Of a stretch of DNA of 16,256 nt, positions 6,561-15,044 are shown in pieces. The position numbers and the translations under genes are program-made. Positions within the stretch are counted from its first letter, which is position 1; each line of letters opens with the position of its first letter. The stretch is from positions 1 through 16,256 of the forward strand of contig MTML01000087.1 in assembly GCA_002011215.1 (NCBI GenBank), written 5' to 3'. The notes beneath the pieces are model-generated. The model saw nothing but the letters and a program-made list of their open reading frames with translations. It had not been told where the DNA came from and ran no database searches. Source of the stretch: Archaeoglobus sp. JdFR-24 (GTDB lineage Archaea > Halobacteriota > Archaeoglobi > Archaeoglobales > Archaeoglobaceae).

Positions 6561-6748
6561 AACTTAACCTCCTTTATGACTTGATACTTTATTATTGTTA
6601 AATGTTGCTACTTTTGCAAAAATTCTTATAACTTAACCACATACACTGGAATGGGTGTGAGTGCATAAAAAATTGATGGAATTGTGGAGGCATAGGAAAG
6701 AAGCTTCGTGAGCATAAAAAAGGAAGATTCAAAACCTGAGGGAGTTAG
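6561..6748. promoter_or_regulatory. Divergent promoter region of the small protein and ATPase operon
   Basis: The stretch contains ATTCTTATAACTTAA (6622-6636), TATA-like in either direction. It also carries two similar motifs, GTGAGTGCATAAAAAA (from about 6657) and GTGAGCATAAAAAAGG (from about 6708), of unknown meaning. A GAGGGAG ribosome binding site lies just before the ATG at 6749. Confidence 0.35.
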
Positions 6749-7690
6749 ATGGGTGTTCTGCTTAGCATAGATGGACTGCGTATACACTTCATACTTGATG
6801 GTGTTAAAGTTAGAGCCGTAGATGGTGTTAGCCTTGAGGTAAATGAGAGCGAAACGCTTGCACTGATCGGGGAGAGTGGAAGTGGCAAATCGATTCTGGG
6901 AATTTCCATTTTAAGGTTACTACCTCCCAACACTGAAATCAAAGGTAAAATACTTTTCAACGGACTTAACCTGCTCGATTTACCGGAGGATGAAATAAGA
7001 AAGATAAGGGGAAGAGATATAGCATGGGTTCCGCAAAATCCAGCAACATCTCTCAACCCAGTTTTGAAAGTAGGGATTCAAATTGCAGAACCGATGGAAA
7101 CACATCTTGGAATGGATAGAAAAACCGCTCTGCAAAGGGTTATAAATTTGCTGAGGTTTTTTGATATAAGTCCGGCCGAGAAAAGGGTTAATGAGTATCC
7201 CCATCAGTACAGCGGTGGGATGAGGCAGCGAGCACTGGTTGCGATGGGAACCTCAACCAGACCAAAATTGATTATCGCCGATGAACCCACTAAGGGTGTG
7301 GACGTCTCAAAAAAAGTTCGTGTCGTGGAAGTATTCAAAAAAATAAGGGCTGAAAATGATAAGTTATCACAGTTCATTATAACTCACGATCTACCTTTTG
7401 CCAGAATTCTTGCCGATAGAATGGCGGTTATGTATTGTGGACAGATTGTTGAAATATGTAAGACTGATAAATTCTTTAATGAGCCACTACACTCATACTC
7501 AAAGGCTTTACTTGATTCTTTACCATCGAGGGGCTTAAAGCCCATTAAAGGCCATTCACCCAGCATGGTACACCCACCTGAGGGCTGCAGATTCCATCCG
7601 AGGTGTGAATACGCATTTGGAAGGTGTCTCAATGAGCCACCTCTCATCAAACTAAATGGAAATGCTGTGAGGTGCTGGCTTTATGATTGA
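6749..7690 (+). CDS. nikD: Nickel/peptide ABC importer ATPase (NikD/DppD type)
   Basis: One of two cytoplasmic ATPases that power a five-component importer whose other parts are encoded at 9661-13031. The 313 residues contain Walker A GESGSGKS (41-48), Q-loop VPQ (94-96), signature YSGGMRQ (154-160), Walker B LIIADE (174-179) and switch H213. The oligopeptide/nickel-type C-terminal extension holds four cysteines, C280, C286, C293 and C309 (GCRFHPRC through RCWLY), the pattern that binds a [4Fe-4S] cluster in OppD/DppD relatives. The D-loop reads TKGVDV where TALDV is usual. The gene overlaps the next ATPase gene by 8 nt. The nickel assignment rests on the binding protein's resemblance to NikA; dipeptide transport is the alternative. 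Confidence 0.88.
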   Translation: MGVLLSIDGLRIHFILDGVKVRAVDGVSLEVNESETLALIGESGSGKSILGISILRLLPPNTEIKGKILFNGLNLLDLPEDEIRKIRGRDIAWVPQNPATSLNPVLKVGIQIAEPMETHLGMDRKTALQRVINLLRFFDISPAEKRVNEYPHQYSGGMRQRALVAMGTSTRPKLIIADEPTKGVDVSKKVRVVEVFKKIRAENDKLSQFIITHDLPFARILADRMAVMYCGQIVEICKTDKFFNEPLHSYSKALLDSLPSRGLKPIKGHSPSMVHPPEGCRFHPRCEYAFGRCLNEPPLIKLNGNAVRCWLYD

Positions 7691-8588
7691 TGGCGTAAGA
7701 GGTGTACGATTGCGAAAGATCTTCGAATCTGGATTAATCTCAAAGCGCAGGATAGCTGCTGTTGATGAAGTGGATATTGAGATCAGAGCCGGTGAAACTC
7801 TCGCCCTGGTTGGCGAGAGTGGAAGTGGAAAGTCAACACTTGGTAGGCTCCTCCTGTTACTGGAAAAACCAACAAGTGGAGAGATTTACTTTGATGGAAA
7901 GAATCTCACGGAGATGAGCTCAAAGGAGATCAGAAAAATAAGACAGAAAATGCAGCTAATCCCCCAGCATCCTGAGAGTTCTATGGATCCAAGGTGGAAG
8001 ATATACGATAGTATAGCTGAACCTCTGCGAATTCATAAGCTCACAAGCAGGGATGAGGAAAGAGAGGTCGTTTACAGACTTATAGAGGTTGTAGGACTAC
8101 AGGAAGAACATCTGAGCAGGCATCCCCATGAACTGAGCGGCGGTGAACTGCAGAGAGCTGTGATAGCGAGAGCGATAGCATTAACCCCTAGATTCATCGT
8201 TTGCGATGAGCCGACCTCCATGCTCGATGTATCTGTTCAAGCATCCGTTATTAACCTGCTTATGGAACTGCAGCGTAAGCTCGAACTGTCTTACCTCTTC
8301 ATAACCCACGATCTGGAGGTTGCCAACGCAATTACACATAGGATGGCAGTGATGTATGCCGGACGGATAGTTGAGGAAGGTAACAGAATTCTGGATGAAC
8401 CTATGCATCCCTACACGAGAATACTCGTTGAATCTCTCAATATGAACGTTGAATTAAAATTTGAGCAGAAGGAAGAACAAAGAGGATGCAAGTTCTATCA
8501 TCTTTGCCCTGAGCGTATGAACAAATGCTTAAAGCCACCGGAAATGGTAAAGGTTAATGGAAGGAGAGTTAGGTGTCACCTGTACTGA
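7683..8588 (+). CDS. nikE: Nickel/peptide ABC importer ATPase (NikE/DppF type)
   Basis: Second ATPase of the importer, 301 aa. It has Walker A GESGSGKS (44-51), Q-loop IPQ (93-95), signature LSGGE (151-155), Walker B FIVCDE (171-176), D-loop SMLD and H209. Its C-terminus also carries four cysteines, C269, C275, C282 and C298, matching the OppF-type Fe-S motif. The ATG at 7683 lies inside the end of the upstream gene (8-nt overlap), a sign of coupled translation and heterodimer assembly. The pair is separated from its permeases and binding protein by more than 1 kb and an opposite orientation, which is unusual because these five genes usually form one operon. Confidence 0.88.
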   Translation: MIDGVRGVRLRKIFESGLISKRRIAAVDEVDIEIRAGETLALVGESGSGKSTLGRLLLLLEKPTSGEIYFDGKNLTEMSSKEIRKIRQKMQLIPQHPESSMDPRWKIYDSIAEPLRIHKLTSRDEEREVVYRLIEVVGLQEEHLSRHPHELSGGELQRAVIARAIALTPRFIVCDEPTSMLDVSVQASVINLLMELQRKLELSYLFITHDLEVANAITHRMAVMYAGRIVEEGNRILDEPMHPYTRILVESLNMNVELKFEQKEEQRGCKFYHLCPERMNKCLKPPEMVKVNGRRVRCHLY

Positions 8589-8657
8589 ATTTTAAATACC
8601 TGCGCATGAACGCAGTGAAAAAGAAAAGTTAAAGGCATATGAGATCCGTTATAATGT

Positions 8658-9422
8658 ATGAAAATAGGATTTCCGAACAATCCAAGAAAAAATCTGTTAG
8701 ATGAGATAATATGGATTGGTGAAAATAAATTCGATTTTGTGGATTTATTCTTGGAAGAAGATAAAGCTGTCCCGGAAAAGATCGATATAGATAAAACCAG
8801 AACATTTCTCGAAAAATACGGATTAGATGTCGTTGGACATACTGCATGGTATTTACCCATTGGCTCTCCAATTAAAACGTTGAGAGATGCAGCAATTAAA
8901 GAAATAACAGAATATTTTGAAGCTTTCAGTAATCTTGGAGTCGAATTTGTTACAATTCATGCAAACTGGCCTGGTGGTATGTTCTCAGCAAAAGAAGGCA
9001 TAAAATTCCAGGTGGAGACGTTGAGAAAACTTGTAAGAATAACAGAAGAATACGGGTTAAGTTTAATGTATGAACCCGTTGACACACCAGAGGATAACAT
9101 TGAGAATGTATCAATAATCTTGGAGAGGGTGCCCGAATTATTTTTACATATTGATATTGGCCATGCTAACTTATTTGGAAGAAAACCAGAACAATTTATC
9201 GAAAAATTCCATGAGAAACTCAGACACGTCCACTTACACGACAATACTGGGAATGTGGATCTACACTTGCCTATGGGTTGCGGAAACATAGACTGGAAGA
9301 GAACTTTGAAAATTTTAAAGAAATATTACAATGGGACGATAACCTTAGAAGTCTTTTCAAAGGATAGGGATTATGTTTTGTTGACGAAGGAGAAATTAAG
9401 AGAGCTGTGGGATAGATTATAG
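8658..9422 (+). CDS. Sugar phosphate isomerase/epimerase-like TIM barrel protein
   Basis: A 254-residue protein of the xylose isomerase-like TIM barrel superfamily (AP endonuclease 2 fold), with a divalent metal site in the barrel. The expected ligands are present: E139 (YEPVDT), D166 and H169 (HIDIGHA), H192 (HVHLHDN) and E231 (LEVF), plus H61 and H101 near the barrel mouth. Members include sugar isomerases, hydroxypyruvate isomerase, inosose dehydratases and endonuclease IV; the short length suggests a sugar-type enzyme, but the substrate cannot be named. It lies 69 nt after nikE on the same strand. A TTTTAAATA element at 8591-8599 could be its own promoter. Confidence 0.8.
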   Translation: MKIGFPNNPRKNLLDEIIWIGENKFDFVDLFLEEDKAVPEKIDIDKTRTFLEKYGLDVVGHTAWYLPIGSPIKTLRDAAIKEITEYFEAFSNLGVEFVTIHANWPGGMFSAKEGIKFQVETLRKLVRITEEYGLSLMYEPVDTPEDNIENVSIILERVPELFLHIDIGHANLFGRKPEQFIEKFHEKLRHVHLHDNTGNVDLHLPMGCGNIDWKRTLKILKKYYNGTITLEVFSKDRDYVLLTKEKLRELWDRL

Positions 9423-9447
9423 ATTCATTCCATTGTGGAGGTCAAAA

Positions 9448-9589
9448 CTGGAGGACACAGCATTGAGAGCAAGCAGAGAACTAAGATGTAACAATCTTCT
9501 AATAATATCTTGGGGTCAGGAGGAGATCATCCACAGGAATGGTAAAAAAATTACTATTGTGGAAGTGGCTTTTAAATCAGAAGAGTTAA
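9448..9589 (+). pseudogene. C-terminal remnant of an archaeal AAA-type ATPase
   Basis: The frame starting at 9448 reads LEDTALRASRELRCNNLLII and then SWGQEEIIHRNGKKITIV up to about 9561. The adjacent frame from 9560 reads WKWLLNQKS and a stop (9587-9589). Together they resemble the C-terminus of archaeal ATPases that end in a cysteine-containing CNNLLxIxW segment, KKIxxVPLWKWLL and a stop. The PL codons are missing at the junction, so a small deletion or frameshift has broken the frame. There is no start codon, Walker motif or other part of the gene nearby, so it is a decayed leftover between the two transporter arms. Confidence 0.6.
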
Positions 9590-9644
9590 GGTGACGAGAC
9601 TGTGAGAATAAATGAAAAGAAATAAGAAGAGTCTTTAAATTGGC

Positions 9645-9657
9645 AGGAGGTTCTCCT
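9645..9657 (-). terminator. Small hairpin after the permease operon
   Basis: AGGAG-N3-CTCCT can form a 5-bp hairpin just after the stop of the last permease gene on the minus strand. It is followed on that strand by GCCAATTTAAAG. This is weak evidence for an operon end, and a purine/pyrimidine coincidence is possible. Confidence 0.25.
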
Positions 9658-9660
9658 CTC

Positions 9661-10539
9661 TTATCCCTCAAAACCCTTCTCAAATCTTCTTTTTGGATCC
9701 AGCACATCCCTCAAACTGTCTCCAAGCATGTTGAAAGCTAAAACAGAAACCATTATCATGAAACCTGGAAACACCATGAGATATGGGTGTGTTTCCATAA
9801 ACGGCAATGCATCTCTGAGCATAACACCCCATTCAGGAGTTGGGGGTTGTAAACCCAGACCAAGAAAGCCAAGACCGGAAATTGCCAGTATTGCAGAGCC
9901 CAGATCAAGGGTCATCAGGGGCAACACCGGCGACATGGCATTGGGGAGTATATGCTTTGCCATAATCTCAAAATTATTCGCCCCCAGAGCTTTTACAGCC
10001 AGAATAAACTCGGATTCCTTTAGGGATAATACCACCCCCCTCACCATTCTCGCATAACTCACCCACCACACCGCAGCCAGTGCAATTACGAGATTCAGAT
10101 ATGATGTGCCAAAAATTCCCAGAATCACTATGGCTAGAATTATGTTGGGAAACGCTAACAGAGCATCAACGAGTCTCATAATAGCATTATCCACTATTCC
10201 ACCATAATATCCGGCAATAATGCCAAGCCCTATACCCACAGAGGATGTAAGTAAAACAACAGACATGGCAACAAAGAGCGAAACTCTTGCACCATACATA
10301 ACTCTGCTCAGAACATCTCTCCCGAAGTTATCCGTTCCGAATGGGTGCTCTATGCATGGATACTTCAGCCTACTCTTTAAATTCAGCTCATTCGGGTCAT
10401 AGGGAGATATGAGAGGTGCGAACATACCAAGGGTTACAAGTAGTAAAACCATGGCAACACTCACTTTCATCTCCTTACTCTTTTTTATTTCCCTGCTCAT
10501 TTTTTGCACTCTCCATCCACGATCTTTCCCCTCAATCAA
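9661..10539 (-). CDS. nikC: Nickel/peptide ABC importer permease (NikC/DppC type)
   Basis: Membrane permease of 292 aa, one of the two translocation subunits. After a cytoplasmic start, a first helix (about 27-46) leads to the family's HPFGTDNFGRDVLSRVMYGA (65-84). The remaining helices surround the EAA loop, EFILAVKALGANNFEIMAKH (177-196) followed by ILPN, which docks to the ATPases. The gene overlaps nikB by 8 nt. The ATG at 10539 is used here; an internal ATG at 10500 (MSREIKK) is an alternative start. It is the last gene of a nikABC-order operon read from right to left. Confidence 0.88.
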   Translation of the reverse strand: MIEGKDRGWRVQKMSREIKKSKEMKVSVAMVLLLVTLGMFAPLISPYDPNELNLKSRLKYPCIEHPFGTDNFGRDVLSRVMYGARVSLFVAMSVVLLTSSVGIGLGIIAGYYGGIVDNAIMRLVDALLAFPNIILAIVILGIFGTSYLNLVIALAAVWWVSYARMVRGVVLSLKESEFILAVKALGANNFEIMAKHILPNAMSPVLPLMTLDLGSAILAISGLGFLGLGLQPPTPEWGVMLRDALPFMETHPYLMVFPGFMIMVSVLAFNMLGDSLRDVLDPKRRFEKGFEG

Positions 10540-11449
10540 CCCTCACCCTCGAATCGAGAATCATGTAAACAACGTCAACAATAAGATTCACAATAACGAA
10601 GAGAAAGGCTATGAACATGACAAATCCAGAAACGGCGATGTAATCTCTCGCAAATATAGAATCCATGAGGAATTTACCTATGCCTGGTAGAGAGAATATG
10701 CTTTCTATTATTACAGTCCCCCCGAGCAAATGTCCAAGCTGAAGGCCTATAAGCGTCACAACTGGAATGATCGCATTCTTCAAAGCATGCCTGATAATAA
10801 TAAGCCTTTCTGGCAACCCCTTTGCCCTTGAAACGAGAATATACTGTTCATTCAGCACTTCGAGCATACTTCCACGTGTGACCCTCGTTATCGATGCAAA
10901 AAGATGAAAACCCAGAGCAATCGTTGGCAAAATCATATTTTTAAATCCAAAGCCGAAAGCTGGCAAAATCTTTAACCTGACACAAAAAAACAGAATTAGA
11001 AGTAAAGCGAGCCAGAAACTTGGAATTGAAACACCAATACTTGCCACAACTCTACATACATTGTCAATTACCGAATCTTTCTTGATTGCCGAAATCACCC
11101 CAAAGGGGATGCCAAGACATGAAGCAAACAAAACCGCCGAGAATGCAAGAGATAGTGTAACAGGAAATCTGTAAAGAAACTCGTCTACAACACTTTCTCC
11201 TGTTTGCGGGCAGATTAACTTCCCTGTAACAAATAGCTTTAGCCATATATAATACTGAACTATAAATGGTTGATCGAGATTATATTTTGTTATAAAAGCC
11301 ACAACTTCATCTTCAGTGGGCTCAAAACCAAGTTGCTCTCTTAAAACAGCATCGGCAACACTTCCGGGAGCGAGATACAATAAAGAAAAAGAAAGAAAAG
11401 AAGCAAAAAACATCACAAGCAATGCTGTTGCAAGCCTTTTGGCTATCAT
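10532..11449 (-). CDS. nikB: Nickel/peptide ABC importer permease (NikB/DppB type)
   Basis: Membrane permease of 305 aa. An N-terminal helix (about 5-28) ends in YLAPGS, typical of DppB/NikB proteins, followed by an extracytoplasmic segment (about 30-95), then five more helices. The EAA loop EQYILVSRAKGLPERLIIIR (201-220), followed by HALKNAIIP, contacts the ATPase. Near the end, IFSLPGIGKF (251-260) is another family hallmark. The start is 1 nt after the binding protein's stop and the end overlaps nikC, so the three are one transcription unit. An unpaired C80 in the periplasmic-side loop is the only oddity seen. Confidence 0.88.
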   Translation of the reverse strand: MIAKRLATALLVMFFASFLSFSLLYLAPGSVADAVLREQLGFEPTEDEVVAFITKYNLDQPFIVQYYIWLKLFVTGKLICPQTGESVVDEFLYRFPVTLSLAFSAVLFASCLGIPFGVISAIKKDSVIDNVCRVVASIGVSIPSFWLALLLILFFCVRLKILPAFGFGFKNMILPTIALGFHLFASITRVTRGSMLEVLNEQYILVSRAKGLPERLIIIRHALKNAIIPVVTLIGLQLGHLLGGTVIIESIFSLPGIGKFLMDSIFARDYIAVSGFVMFIAFLFVIVNLIVDVVYMILDSRVRVD

Positions 11450-11450
11450 G

Positions 11451-13031
11451 TTACTGCTCTACGATTTCAACATTCATCAGGTTCATCTTGTACATCGTTG
11501 GTGAGTGCTCATAGCCTTTAACACAATCCCTGTAAGCAACAACTTTAACGATGTCATAGAGTGGTAGTTGAGCAGCTTCATCGTTTAAGATTCTCCATAT
11601 CTGTTGATAGTACTCATCCCTTTTTGTGTCATCTGTTGTTGAATAGACTTTCTCTATAAGTGTATCGAGCTCATCGCTATGATAGTGTTTGAATTGTCCG
11701 GCTTTCGTGTAGTGCTCCTGCCATAACACTCCCTGTGGGGCCCATGGAATACAACCGGAGTGGTGGACGAACATCATGTATTCACCCTCCTTCTTTTTAG
11801 CCCATGCAGCACTCGACTCCATTGAGATGATATTAAGTTTGATTCCCACTTTCTTGAGTTCTGATTGCAGGTAAACTGCTACCGCATCTGCGTTGGCCTC
11901 TCCCTGTGGGATGAGGAGGTCGATTGCAAGTTCCTTTCCATCTTTCTCTCTTATTCCATTTCCATCTGTGTCAATCCATCCAGCCTCCTCAAGCAGAGCT
12001 TTTGCCTTTTCCGGATCATACTCATACCCTTTGATACCTGCTGGCCCGTACTTGAACCATGGACACATCGGGAGATTTGCTGGTTCTGCTATTCCTGCAA
12101 ACAGTTCCTTGACCATTGTTTCCCTGTCAACGACATAATTTATAGCCTTCCTCACTCTGATATCGTCTAAAGGTTCAACAAAGCAATTGAACCTTATAAC
12201 CTGAAATCTTCCGTAGCTCTGCCAGGTAACCTTGATGTCTTTCTCCGCCTGAAGCTTTGGAACCTCCTCATAAGGTACTGCTGAATGATGCTCTGGAGCG
12301 CCAATTATATCCACATCGCCAGTCTTGAGAGCCATTACAAGAGCATGGGGATCTGGAATCGTTTTCCAAATTACTTTTTCGAGTTTTGGCTTCGTTCCCC
12401 AGTAGTCATCATTTCTCTCAAGAACAGCATACTGATCTTTCACATATTCAACAAGCTTAAACGGGCCAGTTCCGATGAACTTCTCGAGCTTCCCGCCAGT
12501 ATCCCATGCTGGATTAACGGCTGTCGGGCTTACTATCTTGCTCCTGAACTCGCTTGCTAGGTCGATCAGGAAGGGATAATAATACTCTTTGAAGCGTACC
12601 TTAATCGTATGATCATCAACTACATCAACACCATCTACATACTTTCCATAAGGTGCACCGTTGTTCATTGACCATTCAAGAGCAAATTTAGCAGCTTTAG
12701 CATCAAAGGGTGTTCCGTCATGGAATTTAATACCATCTCTCAGGCGTATGGTGTAAACTAAACCATCATCGCTTGCATCCCAGCTTTCTGCGAGCAAAGG
12801 CACGGGATTACCCTGTCTGTCTACATCAACGAGCGTCTCGAAAACCAGACTTCTACCTTCGGTGGCTTTCTTGAAGTCTTTTACCGCTCCAACCTTAAGC
12901 ACCTGCTCTATTCCGGTTGTGGTTGCTTCAGCACCCGGGGTGGGGGTAACTTTCACTTCCTCCTTGCCTGTGCATCCCAGCAGGAGCAGAGCAGTTAAAA
13001 TCAGAACTGCTATTTTCATCACTTTCTTCAT
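11451..13031 (-). CDS. nikA: Nickel/peptide-binding lipoprotein (NikA type)
   Basis: Extracytoplasmic substrate-binding protein of 526 aa that feeds the permeases. A lipoprotein signal with lipobox LLLLGC places the anchor at C20, followed by a Thr-rich linker (about 28-40). The SBP family 5 body follows: LLAESWDASDDGLVYTIRLR (79-98), YYPFLIDLAS (151-160), FIGTGPFKLVEY (185-196), YWGTKPKLEKVIW (210-222) and DEAAQLPLYD (484-493). Several stretches look closer to E. coli NikA than to peptide binders, including YYPFL and the EGEYMMFVHHSG segment. The latter aligns by eye with the NikA FHRTWG segment holding the nickel ligand His416, here H423 or H424. A strong GAGGTGAT precedes the ATG at 13031. 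Dipeptide or another metallophore as substrate is not excluded. Confidence 0.87.
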   Translation of the reverse strand: MKKVMKIAVLILTALLLLGCTGKEEVKVTPTPGAEATTTGIEQVLKVGAVKDFKKATEGRSLVFETLVDVDRQGNPVPLLAESWDASDDGLVYTIRLRDGIKFHDGTPFDAKAAKFALEWSMNNGAPYGKYVDGVDVVDDHTIKVRFKEYYYPFLIDLASEFRSKIVSPTAVNPAWDTGGKLEKFIGTGPFKLVEYVKDQYAVLERNDDYWGTKPKLEKVIWKTIPDPHALVMALKTGDVDIIGAPEHHSAVPYEEVPKLQAEKDIKVTWQSYGRFQVIRFNCFVEPLDDIRVRKAINYVVDRETMVKELFAGIAEPANLPMCPWFKYGPAGIKGYEYDPEKAKALLEEAGWIDTDGNGIREKDGKELAIDLLIPQGEANADAVAVYLQSELKKVGIKLNIISMESSAAWAKKKEGEYMMFVHHSGCIPWAPQGVLWQEHYTKAGQFKHYHSDELDTLIEKVYSTTDDTKRDEYYQQIWRILNDEAAQLPLYDIVKVVAYRDCVKGYEHSPTMYKMNLMNVEIVEQ

Positions 13032-13184
13032 AGAATCACCTCGGTAGCCTTACAATTTAATGTGGTAATAAAAAATTTTCGATCTTTAATACTTTTTCAG
13101 ATTAACTTAGTGATAGTATTAAAAAAGATTACTTCAAAACCTTTTTATTAACACGTTAGAGTTGACCAAGTAAGGGAGATAAAA
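13032..13184. promoter_or_regulatory. Divergent promoter with TTTAATACT-N21-AGTATTAAA
   Basis: A perfect 9-bp inverted repeat, arms at 13085-13093 and 13115-13123, has its centres 30 bp apart (about three helical turns). Read outward, each arm is AGTATTAAA, so the arms may be the two divergent TATA boxes, a regulator operator, or both. A further T-rich element CTTTTTATTAAC (13140-13151) is another possible plus-strand TATA box. Confidence 0.5.
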
Positions 13185-14093
13185 ATGTTGGAGGTGGAAA
13201 AAGCAGCAGTAGAAACAGCAACACTCCTCAGACTGATTCTGCCAACAATGTTTATTGGGATGCTTATGGCCAGTTTCATCTATTCTCTTCCTCAGTTTAG
13301 AAAGATGAATGAAAAGATAGCCGTTCTTACCTCTTTTGCAAATTTAAAGAGTGGTGCTGCTGTTGCAACTTTTTTTGTGCATAAAGTAACAGCATTATCT
13401 ATACTCGCAGACATGCATAAAAAAGGATTGATAGATGAAATGGAGGTAGTAATCGCATCAATAATAGGAATATTCCCCATGGGTGTTCGAATTGTAATAC
13501 TCCTGCTGGCTCCTGTAGCCATTCCAGCTTTAGGTTTGAAGATCGGTACAGTATATGTATTCTTGGAACTGCTATCCAGATTTCTTGTAGCTCTGATCGG
13601 CGTGTATCTGGGAAGAAGATATCTGGCTGGAGGAAACATCAGCTATACAACCGAAGTATCTTTAAAAGACAGTATATTTGACGCTTTTAAGCAATTTCTT
13701 AGAGTAATTTTAGTTCTGGTTCCGAGTGTTTTTGTGATAATATTGCTATTGAATGCGGGATTTGATTCGATTATTTCGAGTCTGAACTTGCAGGCACCTC
13801 AATTTGCAATAATAGTCACCGGAACGAGCAGTACAATTGCTGGATTGGGGGTTGCAGGTTCTTTGCTTGTCAAAGGTGAGGTTGATGGGAAACTTGCCCT
13901 GTTTTCGTTAATGGTAGCATCGGCTTTACACAGGATCGTCGAAAGTTTAAGACATTCGATGCCAGTAAACATTTCCTTATTTGGCTCATCATCTGGAGTT
14001 AAACTTACGGTAATTTTGCTTTTAATGAATGAAGTTGCATGGCTTTTTGCAGTCGCGGGTTTGCTGGTTATGTTTTATTTGAATGTGATTTAG
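13185..14093 (+). CDS. Multi-pass membrane protein with nucleoside-recognition (Gate) domains
   Basis: A 302-residue integral membrane protein with about eight hydrophobic segments (roughly 13-32, 50-70, 85-112, 118-145, 170-193, 208-225, 235-250, 275-300). It appears to have two related halves: ATFFVHKVTALSILADMHKK (60-79) in the first and a GTSSTIAGLGVAGSLLVKGE stretch (about 214-233) in the second. This fits the archaeal membrane proteins labelled nucleoside recognition/Gate domain. Their substrate is not established. A GGGAG precedes the ATG at 13185. Sharing a divergent promoter with the nickel/peptide-binding protein gene suggests joint regulation. Confidence 0.7.
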   Translation: MLEVEKAAVETATLLRLILPTMFIGMLMASFIYSLPQFRKMNEKIAVLTSFANLKSGAAVATFFVHKVTALSILADMHKKGLIDEMEVVIASIIGIFPMGVRIVILLLAPVAIPALGLKIGTVYVFLELLSRFLVALIGVYLGRRYLAGGNISYTTEVSLKDSIFDAFKQFLRVILVLVPSVFVIILLLNAGFDSIISSLNLQAPQFAIIVTGTSSTIAGLGVAGSLLVKGEVDGKLALFSLMVASALHRIVESLRHSMPVNISLFGSSSGVKLTVILLLMNEVAWLFAVAGLLVMFYLNVI

Positions 14094-14136
14094 ATTTTAT
14101 AGAGTATAGATTAAACACCTACTAAAAGCGATTAAT

Positions 14137-14757
14137 TCAATCTCTACCCTTATGCCCCTCTACAAGAAAATATGCTTTACCACCCCACATCAACCTATAA
14201 GCAAAAGGTAAACGTTTTCTTTGCTCATCTCTGACCCATTTAAGGTCTTTTATCAGAACGTCTGACAGACCTGCGTTCTCAAATAATTTGACAATATTTT
14301 CCGGATCTGAACCGCCGTAAAGTGGCAGCATTTTGTTTATTTCCTTTTTGTAGTGGTTGTTCTTCCATGGATTTCTTCTCTCATAAACTGCAACTGCCAA
14401 ACGCCCGGCGATTCTCCTGAATCTCGCTTTAATTGAGCCATCAAACCACCTTCCGTCGATCGCAACAACCTTTCCTCCAGCTCTTACAACCCTGCTCCAC
14501 TCACCTACTGCCCTTTGTGGGTCTGGAAGAGTCCAGAGCAGGTGTCTGCAGATTACTGCATCAAAAGAGCTATCATCGAACGGAAGATTTTCGGCATCAC
14601 CCAATTCAAACACAATATCAATCCCGGTTCTCCTTGCCTTCTCTCTCGCAACCTGAAGCATACCCCTCGATAAATCAACTCCAACAACTTTGTGTCCCAG
14701 TTCAGCCAGTATTAATGCGAGAAAGCCCGTACCTGTCCCAACATCAAGTATTCGCAT
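14137..14757 (-). CDS. Class I SAM-dependent methyltransferase (UbiE/type 11-like)
   Basis: From the first ordinary start (ATG 14757) the protein is 206 aa and opens directly with motif I, RILDVGTGTG, the SAM-binding loop. It then has GVDLS (acidic end of beta 2), ELGDAENLPF (motif II) and a following DAVICRHLLWTLPDP (motif III region). The methyl acceptor is unknown. The same frame is open upstream to a stop near 14909 and encodes KEQIKKYWDSRGKDYDRSPG and then DIWRDILSN, which looks like the usual N-terminal cap helix of this family. No ATG, GTG or TTG occurs in that stretch, although AGGAGGGGG lies at 14897-14905. The true start is therefore probably upstream and noncanonical, or the gene is damaged. 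It converges on the Gate protein gene. Confidence 0.8.
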   Translation of the reverse strand: MRILDVGTGTGFLALILAELGHKVVGVDLSRGMLQVAREKARRTGIDIVFELGDAENLPFDDSSFDAVICRHLLWTLPDPQRAVGEWSRVVRAGGKVVAIDGRWFDGSIKARFRRIAGRLAVAVYERRNPWKNNHYKKEINKMLPLYGGSDPENIVKLFENAGLSDVLIKDLKWVRDEQRKRLPFAYRLMWGGKAYFLVEGHKGRD

Positions 14758-14896
14758 CCTTTTCTCGAATGTATTTGATAGGATGTCTCTCCAGATATCC
14801 TTAAAGTCTGAATGTCCGGGAGACCTATCGTAATCCTTCCCTCTCGAATCCCAGTATTTCTTGATTTGCTCTTTTACATCTACACTGGACGTGATA

Positions 14897-14956
14897 CCCC
14901 CTCCTGATCAGATTAGCGAACTGCCATGACACTAGCTGTCATGACATTCATATTAA
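14897..14956 (-). promoter_or_regulatory. Methyltransferase promoter with palindromic operator candidate
   Basis: CATGACA-CTAGC-TGTCATG (14925-14943) is a perfect 7-bp inverted repeat with a 5-bp centre. TGTCATGACA (14937-14946) is itself a 10-bp palindrome, and TGCCATGACA (14922-14931) is a near copy of it. On the minus strand a TATA-like TTAATATG (about 14949-14956) would put transcription start inside the repeat. AGGAGGGGG (14897-14905) follows as ribosome binding site. The layout is that of a repressor site. Confidence 0.5.
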
Positions 14957-15044
14957 CAAGCTAACATAGAATAACAATAATTAATAACTTTTTCGTTTTT
15001 CTTAAAACTTGGTATGAATAATCACGTAAAAAAATTTAAGAGTT

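Noticed and set aside
6311..6562. Plus-strand frame of 83 codons
   Set aside because: Entirely antisense to the small helical protein at 6369-6560, which has a strong ribosome binding site and a normal composition; the plus frame is Ser/Pro/Thr-rich shadow sequence.
6641..6662. ACAC-N8-GTGT partial palindrome upstream of nikD as a NikR site
   Set aside because: Only 4-bp arms and mismatches beyond; no resemblance to a known NikR consensus.
11865..12560. Plus-strand frames opposite the nikA-like gene
   Set aside because: They are antisense shadows of a well-supported substrate-binding protein.
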